The position numbers and the translations under genes were made by a program. A stretch of 64,000 nt of DNA from Planctobacterium marinum. GTDB lineage: Bacteria; Pseudomonadota; Gammaproteobacteria; Enterobacterales; Alteromonadaceae. A model generated the notes under the pieces. The model worked only from the letters and a program-made list of their open reading frames with translations, did no database searches and was not told the origin of the DNA. Of the stretch, positions 62,533-64,000 are shown in pieces. The stretch covers positions 4,526,001 to 4,590,000 of the forward strand of contig NZ_AP027272.1 of the NCBI RefSeq assembly GCF_036322805.1, given 5' to 3'. The stretch's first letter is position 1. The number at the start of each line of letters is the position of its first letter.

Positions 62533-62709
62533 ATGTTACGCTGGGCACTCATCTTTTTTGTGGTAGCTATAATCGCTGCCTTGTTCGGTTTTACAGGTAT
62601 TGCAGGAGCAGCGACCAGTATTGCCAAATTTCTATTCTTCGTTTTTGTAGTCTTGCTGGTGATTTCTCTCTTTTCCGGTGTGGCGAAACGAGATTCACAC
62701 AAAGCGTAA
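62533..62709 (+). CDS. DUF1328 small membrane protein (YtjA-like)
   Basis: 58 residues: [20 protein letters not shown], then [19 protein letters not shown]. This is the DUF1328 pattern of two short hydrophobic helices separated by a Gly/Ala turn. GGAG precedes ATG 62533; an in-frame start at 62473 lacks support. Members are common in envelope-stress clusters. It is followed closely by an entericidin-like gene, probably in one operon. Confidence 0.9.
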   Translation: MLRWALIFFVVAIIAALFGFTGIAGAATSIAKFLFFVFVVLLVISLFSGVAKRDSHKA

Positions 62710-62737
62710 ATTCAAGACATTAACCAAAGGAGTTTTG

Positions 62738-62881
62738 ATGATGAAACAAAACATAAATTTAAAGTCGCTTCTACTTTTATTATTTGTCATAGGCTCAATG
62801 AGTGGCTGCGCCACGGTTAAGGGTATTGGCGAAGACGTCGAAGCCGCGGGTGAAGCTGTGCAAGAGGCTGCAGAGAGCTAA
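62738..62881 (+). CDS. Entericidin-like small lipoprotein
   Basis: 47 residues. The signal peptide ends in the lipobox MSGC, and the mature part CATVKGIGEDVEAAGEAVQEA has the EcnA/EcnB pattern (short acidic amphipathic helix starting C..VKG.G.D...G..). AGGAG lies 5 bases before ATG 62738 and 8 before ATG 62741. E. coli entericidin B is a stress-induced bacteriolytic lipoprotein, and A is its antidote; a toxin function here is unproven. Confidence 0.85.
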   Translation: MMKQNINLKSLLLLLFVIGSMSGCATVKGIGEDVEAAGEAVQEAAES

Positions 62882-62916
62882 TACCTCGGTTTAACCCTGC
62901 AATAAGGAGAACTATC

Positions 62917-63699
62917 ATGGAAACTGCACATTTTGAAGCCACAAAGTCAGACAGACCAGTTATCGCGGTTACCGGCCCAGACAAGGGAGGCAATATCGCT
63001 TGGTTATGTACTGCCTTGGGAGTGCACCTTGCCGGAGGCAAGGCCATAAGGGTGAGGCCAGGTTCTCAGCCCGATAACACCAGCTTCCAAGGCCTGATTA
63101 TAGGGGGTGGCTCCGATATACATCCTTCGAACCGAAAGGCCGTGCCGCTACCCGATGCAAAGCGCAGTCTTTGGACACGAATAAAGGAAGCCATTCTGTT
63201 TCCCATGGAGGCACTAACGACATGGACCAAAGGTAAGCACGATAAAGCTCGAGATGACATGGAGACACGTCTTATCAAATACGCCCTGAAGCACAAAAAG
63301 CCGATTCTGGGTATTTGCCGGGGTCATCAGTTACTTAATGCCGTGCTTGGCGGAACCATTTTTACCAACACTTTACCTTTAATCGGTGACAGGCCCCGTA
63401 TCCGCAGTCCTTTTCCCCGTAAAAAGGTGATATACGCAAAGGAAGGAACGCTGCTGGAAGACATCATTGGCGACGAACCAATTAAAGTAAACGCTATTCA
63501 CTCTCAAGCGGTAGCACGAACAGGTAAAAACCTGGAGATCGCAGCAAAAGAAAAATCAGACATCATCCAGGCTGTTGAGGCCTCCGATAATAAACAAGTC
63601 TTAGGTGTGCAATGGCATCCCGAATATTTGTTTTATATGCCGGAGCAGCGCAACCTATTTAAATGGTTAACCGGAGCAGCAAAACATGCAAATGAGTAA
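62917..63699 (+). CDS. Gamma-glutamyl-gamma-aminobutyrate hydrolase-like class I amidotransferase (peptidase C26)
   Basis: 260 residues. The catalytic Cys is in PILGICRGHQLLNAVLGG, and the His/Glu pair in VLGVQWHPEYL. The early segment GLIIGGGSDIHPSN is typical of PuuD-like enzymes. It may hydrolyse gamma-glutamyl-GABA or a related gamma-glutamyl amide. No puu genes are adjacent, so the substrate is open. AAGGAG precedes ATG 62917. It overlaps the start of the next membrane-protein gene by 14 bases. Confidence 0.9.
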   Translation: METAHFEATKSDRPVIAVTGPDKGGNIAWLCTALGVHLAGGKAIRVRPGSQPDNTSFQGLIIGGGSDIHPSNRKAVPLPDAKRSLWTRIKEAILFPMEALTTWTKGKHDKARDDMETRLIKYALKHKKPILGICRGHQLLNAVLGGTIFTNTLPLIGDRPRIRSPFPRKKVIYAKEGTLLEDIIGDEPIKVNAIHSQAVARTGKNLEIAAKEKSDIIQAVEASDNKQVLGVQWHPEYLFYMPEQRNLFKWLTGAAKHANE

Positions 63700-64000
63700 T
63701 AAAGCCAAAATCGGTTTACTATTCACTGTTGTGCCACTGATTCTCAGTATCTACTATCTTACGCCATTCAAAGAGCTATTAACTGTCGAAAAGGTGGTGA
63801 CATTAACAGAAAATATCCCTACGACCTGGCTTACCGCCGTACTATTCTTGGTGATGTTCTTCTTTGGTGGAGCTATGTTGCTGCCCATTCCATTAATGGC
63901 ATTGGCTGTGAGCCTGGTGTTCCCGGTGTGGACCAGTGTCATGATTGTGATCCCCGGATTTATTTTGGCTGCCACCGGTGGCTATTTGCTCGGCGTGATC
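63686..64000 (+). CDS. VTT/TVP38 (DedA-like) membrane protein, 5' part only
   Basis: The first 105 codons of a gene that runs off the window edge, starting at ATG 63686 (GGAG 9 bases upstream; ATG 63692 is an alternative). One hydrophobic helix at 8-25 is followed by WLTAVLFLVMFFFGGAMLLPI and PLMALAVSLVFPVWTSVMIVI. The sequence ends in GFILAATGGYLLGVI, resembling the G..(L/I)G...GY..G re-entrant segment of VTT/SNARE-associated proteins. It is cotranscribed with the C26 gene. Confidence 0.75.
   Translation, partial: MQMSNKAKIGLLFTVVPLILSIYYLTPFKELLTVEKVVTLTENIPTTWLTAVLFLVMFFFGGAMLLPIPLMALAVSLVFPVWTSVMIVIPGFILAATGGYLLGVI

Overview
The window looks like a chromosomal segment of a marine gammaproteobacterium of the order Alteromonadales (Alteromonadaceae-like). 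This is inferred from gene content and order: prmA-dusB-fis-purH, gmk-rpoZ-spoT-ridA-trmH-recG, ilvIH, a large TonB-dependent receptor, a BLUF protein and a MaoP/DUF413 protein. No 16S gene is present, so the genus cannot be named. Most of the window is ordinary core chromosome. Two stretches stand out as accessory DNA.

Positions 1-11050: a tRNA-Gly and a large TonB-dependent receptor, then the C-terminal remnant of a second receptor. An AT-rich three-gene cassette (4973-7621) follows, encoding a secreted phospholipase A2-like protein, a small membrane protein and a secreted protein of unknown function. Next comes a REP-associated (Y1/RAYT-type) transposase that is broken by a 72-bp hairpin-containing insertion carrying an in-frame stop. 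An XRE regulator with a membrane partner, a small exported peptide and maoP complete this part.

Positions 11050-40762 are mostly housekeeping: ilvIH with palindromic upstream motifs, DUF2252 plus a PhoD-like phosphatase, a cytosolic histidine kinase, prmA, dusB-fis, purH, gmk/rpoZ/spoT/ridA/trmH/recG and rsmJ. Among them lie a stand-alone BLUF photoreceptor, two orphan periplasmic solute-binding-like proteins, two peroxiredoxins, an ECF sigma factor fused to a membrane domain, and yhiN.

Positions 40765-57286 are a complete Tn7-like transposon of 16,522 bp. It is inserted at the stop codon of yhiN with a 5-bp target duplication, TAAGT, on both sides. Its ends begin TGT and carry TnsB-type repeats arranged like those of Tn7. 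The yhiN-proximal end carries tnsA-tnsB-tnsC-tniQ(tnsD). The cargo, on the opposite strand, is a type I restriction-modification set (hsdM-hsdS-hsdR) followed 40 bp later by a reverse transcriptase, then a lipoprotein and a small membrane protein. A ribbon-helix-helix regulator is divergent from hsdM, with a perfect palindrome between them. A second, shorter zinc-finger TniQ-like protein sits against the far end. No CRISPR array or cas genes are present. The restriction set and the reverse transcriptase suggest a mobile defence island; the hsd-RT arrangement and the second TniQ-like gene are the best candidates for something undescribed.

Positions 57287-64000: the displaced yhiN terminator, a secreted FG-GAP-repeat protein, an alpha/beta hydrolase, an AraC-type C-terminal domain protein, and a small envelope/stress cluster (DUF1328, entericidin, glutamine amidotransferase-like peptidase C26, and a VTT/TVP38-like membrane protein cut by the window edge).
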